Of a DNA stretch of 6,020 bases, positions 4,313-6,020 are shown one piece after another. Position 1 is the stretch's first letter; the number at the start of each line of letters is the position of its first letter. Origin of the DNA: HO2-45-28 sp964412115 (lineage in GTDB: Bacteria; Patescibacteriota; Minisyncoccia; HO2-45-28). Location of the stretch: the NCBI GenBank assembly GCA_964412115.1, contig CAYPMM010000036.1, positions 1-6,020 on the forward strand, written 5' to 3'. A program made the translations under genes and the position numbers. The notes under the pieces are model-generated. The model was given only the letters and a program-made list of their open reading frames with translations. It ran no database searches and was not told the DNA's origin.

Positions 4313-6020
4313 ATGGCGCGAAAATTAATTCGCACAATCTCGCATAACGGCAAAGAATACTTTTCTCTGTCATATGCTTCTTCGTTGTCGGGTTATCACA
4401 AGGATTATCTTGGACAACTGATTAGGCGCAAAGAATTAACGGGAGAGTTATTGAAGAACTCGTGGTTTATCGAGAAAAGTATTTTTAATGATTTTTTGAA
4501 ACAAAAAGTGGGAGACAGCCAGCCTCGCGAAAAAGGGGACACTCTATTACTCGAGGAAATACGCGAACTAAAAAATAAAATTGTAAGCATTGAATCTAAG
4601 ATAGACGGTAACGGACTTTCGGCAAAACCGATTTCTAAATTGCTTCGTGTTCCAAAAATAAATTTATCAAGATTTAAAATTAAAAAACACATCGACCCCT
4701 GGGACGCCATGCTTTTGGGGGACCCTGTGCCGGAAAAACCCCGGCCCTTTTACGAGAACCTTAAACTTGGTTTTGGATTTTTAACCAGTCCCGTTTTCGT
4801 AAAATCTTTCGTGGCGATTCTGGCGTTTGCCGTTGCCGGAACTTTTGTTTTAAAAAACCCCGATCTGGCTTTGGCTAAATACGGCGAGTTTAAAAACTTC
4901 GCTTCAGTTAAAGCTTCGGAAGTCTCCGAAGCTTTAAAACTTCTAAACCGCGAGACCGAAAGTTTCGCTTTATCTTCTTTTGAAAATATAAAATCCAAAA
5001 CATCGGATATTAAAAACGATCTGGCTTTAGCCGCCCGAACTTCCTTTAATCCCGAAACATATTTGGCCCAGATATCCCGGGTATCCCAAAAAACATTTTT
5101 CACTCTTTTTAAAACAGTTGCCGAATCAAATCCTCTGGAACTGGGAAGGAATCTCGGCCAAAAACTCGGCTCGTACCGGATTCCCGATTTCAAAACTCAA
5201 AATACGGCTTTAAATATTCTTGAAGGCGTAAAAAAACTTGAATCAACCGCCCTGGACATCGGGAGATACGCCGGCTCCATTTTTGCCGAAGGAACCGAAA
5301 GAGTAAAAGAAGGAATAGCCGATTCGTACCGGGGCCTGCTTGAAAGAATGGCCAAGCTGCCCCCGCCTCCGGCGGGGCAGGCCGAACCTCCGAAGGAAGA
5401 CGAGGTCCCGAGCCTGTCGAAGGGCGAAACTTCTGAACAAAAAGCCTCCCGTCTGGAACAGGAACTGGCCATCCTGCGCTCCCAGGGACTTGAACCCTCA
5501 ACTCCGGCCCAGCCTGCAATCATTGAAAGAATAATAGAGCGTCCCGCAACACTTGCCTCAAACCTCCTGACCAAGGAAGAACTTGACGCAGTACTTTTTG
5601 GAATCAATTCAAGAATACTGGCCGAAGTTTCGGAGTTAAAAAAAGAAATCGCCAAAAAGTCCTCGGACAACTTCGCGGCCATAGCTCTGACCAACAAGAT
5701 AGACAGCCTGTCCGGGGTTACCATATCCAACGCCACGGTATCGGACTTTTCTGGCCTCGACGACGACGACATTCCAAACGACATAACCATAGCGACTTCA
5801 AAAGGGATTTCTGGCACTTCGGCTTCTTTTTCTTCAACTCTTAACGTTTCGGGCGTCTCAACTCTGGCCACAACCACCATATCTTCCCTTACCGTCACCG
5901 GAGCTTTCACCGCCTCTTCCTCCGGACTTTCTTTGGATTCTACCGGTACAACCACAGTCGCCGGCTACATTGACGTGGCCAAAGGAGCCGAATTCGGAAC
6001 AAACAAATCGGTTGTCTTCC
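4313..6020 (+). CDS. Large HTH / single-pass membrane / Ser-Thr-rich surface protein, 3' partial
   Basis: One frame stays open from ATG 4313 to the window edge (569 full codons, no stop), so the C-terminus is missing. Residues 1-63 look like a small MerR/excisionase-type helix-turn-helix: EYFSLSYASSLSGYHKDYLG (15-34), then QLIRRKEL and SWFIEK, where such domains carry the wing. Residues 76-98 are a short coiled coil. About 161-180 (VFVKSFVAILAFAVAGTFVL) are the only clear membrane helix. Residues 185-345 are helical and charged. A Pro/Glu/Lys linker (350-374) and two more helical stretches (372-390, 420-450) follow. After the acidic GLDDDDIPNDITI (481-493), Ser/Thr/Gly/Val-rich beta-like sequence begins (LNVSGVSTLATTTISSLTVTG, 510-530) and continues off the end. 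There is no cleavable signal peptide. I infer the N-terminus is inside and the repeats outside. Such proteins are familiar, from memory, in Patescibacteria and are usually hypothetical. The ribosome site is poor: GGGGA about 13 nt upstream. Function is unknown; adhesin or surface fibre is one reading. Confidence 0.82.
   Translation, partial: MARKLIRTISHNGKEYFSLSYASSLSGYHKDYLGQLIRRKELTGELLKNSWFIEKSIFNDFLKQKVGDSQPREKGDTLLLEEIRELKNKIVSIESKIDGNGLSAKPISKLLRVPKINLSRFKIKKHIDPWDAMLLGDPVPEKPRPFYENLKLGFGFLTSPVFVKSFVAILAFAVAGTFVLKNPDLALAKYGEFKNFASVKASEVSEALKLLNRETESFALSSFENIKSKTSDIKNDLALAARTSFNPETYLAQISRVSQKTFFTLFKTVAESNPLELGRNLGQKLGSYRIPDFKTQNTALNILEGVKKLESTALDIGRYAGSIFAEGTERVKEGIADSYRGLLERMAKLPPPPAGQAEPPKEDEVPSLSKGETSEQKASRLEQELAILRSQGLEPSTPAQPAIIERIIERPATLASNLLTKEELDAVLFGINSRILAEVSELKKEIAKKSSDNFAAIALTNKIDSLSGVTISNATVSDFSGLDDDDIPNDITIATSKGISGTSASFSSTLNVSGVSTLATTTISSLTVTGAFTASSSGLSLDSTGTTTVAGYIDVAKGAEFGTNKSVVF
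5357..5380. repeat. GC-rich hairpin palindrome inside coding sequence
   Basis: CTGCCCCCGCC (5357-5367) and GGCGGGGCAG (5371-5380) form a 10-bp stem with one bulged C and a TCC loop. It encodes the in-frame LPPPPAGQ of the surface protein and is much richer in G+C than the AT-leaning sequence around it. It resembles the dispersed 'CCCGCC-TCC-GGCGGG' palindromes that I recall from Patescibacteria genomes. No second copy lies in this window, so repeat status is inferred. Confidence 0.5.
5407..5424. repeat. REP-like CCCGAGCCTGTCGAAGGG motif
   Basis: This 18-mer closely resembles the widespread repetitive extragenic motif whose consensus I recall as CCCTGAGC(C/T)TGTCGAAGGG. It lies 27 nt after the GC-rich hairpin and encodes PSLSKG in frame with the surface protein. 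Only one copy is present here, so its identity rests on recalled consensus. Confidence 0.45.

Noticed and set aside
5197..5955. Long minus-strand open frame (252 codons) opposite the surface gene
   Set aside because: Low-complexity Ser/Glu/Val translation mirrors the codons of the plus-strand gene, which has a coherent domain order; no recognisable domain on the minus strand.

Overview
The window looks like chromosomal DNA from a member of the Candidate Phyla Radiation (Patescibacteria, probably Parcubacteria-like). This assignment is inferred from three things: the wording of the SerRS motifs, a short divergent FtsQ/DivIB-like protein, and above all a large protein that joins an N-terminal helix-turn-helix (a 'GYHKDYLGQLIRRKEL'-type segment) to one membrane segment and a Ser/Thr-rich repeat ectodomain. 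No 16S or other phylogenetic marker is present to confirm it. TGA ends two genes at the expected family C-termini, so the UGA=Gly code of Gracilibacteria/Absconditabacteria is unlikely here.

Layout. Positions 12-1286 (+): seryl-tRNA synthetase, apparently starting at a CTG codon. Positions 1293-2090 (+): an FtsQ/DivIB-type POTRA division protein, 6 nt after serS. Positions 2073-2675 (-): recR, overlapping the ftsQ 3' end by 18 nt in convergent orientation. Positions 2672-4024 (-): dnaB replicative helicase, upstream of recR and overlapping it by the 4 nt ATGA. Positions 4025-4312: a divergent intergenic region holding a strong extended -10 promoter for dnaB that predicts a nearly leaderless mRNA, an AT-rich stretch with a tandem 10-mer, one perfect DnaA box and one near-consensus box. 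Positions 4313 to the window end (+): an open reading frame of 569 complete codons with no stop, the putative HTH-membrane-surface protein.

How the parts fit. dnaB-recR forms a replication/repair operon that is probably translationally coupled. serS-ftsQ forms a tightly packed translation/division pair. The DnaA boxes beside dnaB suggest either DnaA control of the helicase promoter or an origin-like region.

The less ordinary parts are the HTH-surface protein and, inside its coding sequence, a GC-rich hairpin followed by a REP-like motif that appear to have been absorbed in frame as a Pro/Glu/Lys linker. The remaining genes are standard housekeeping genes.
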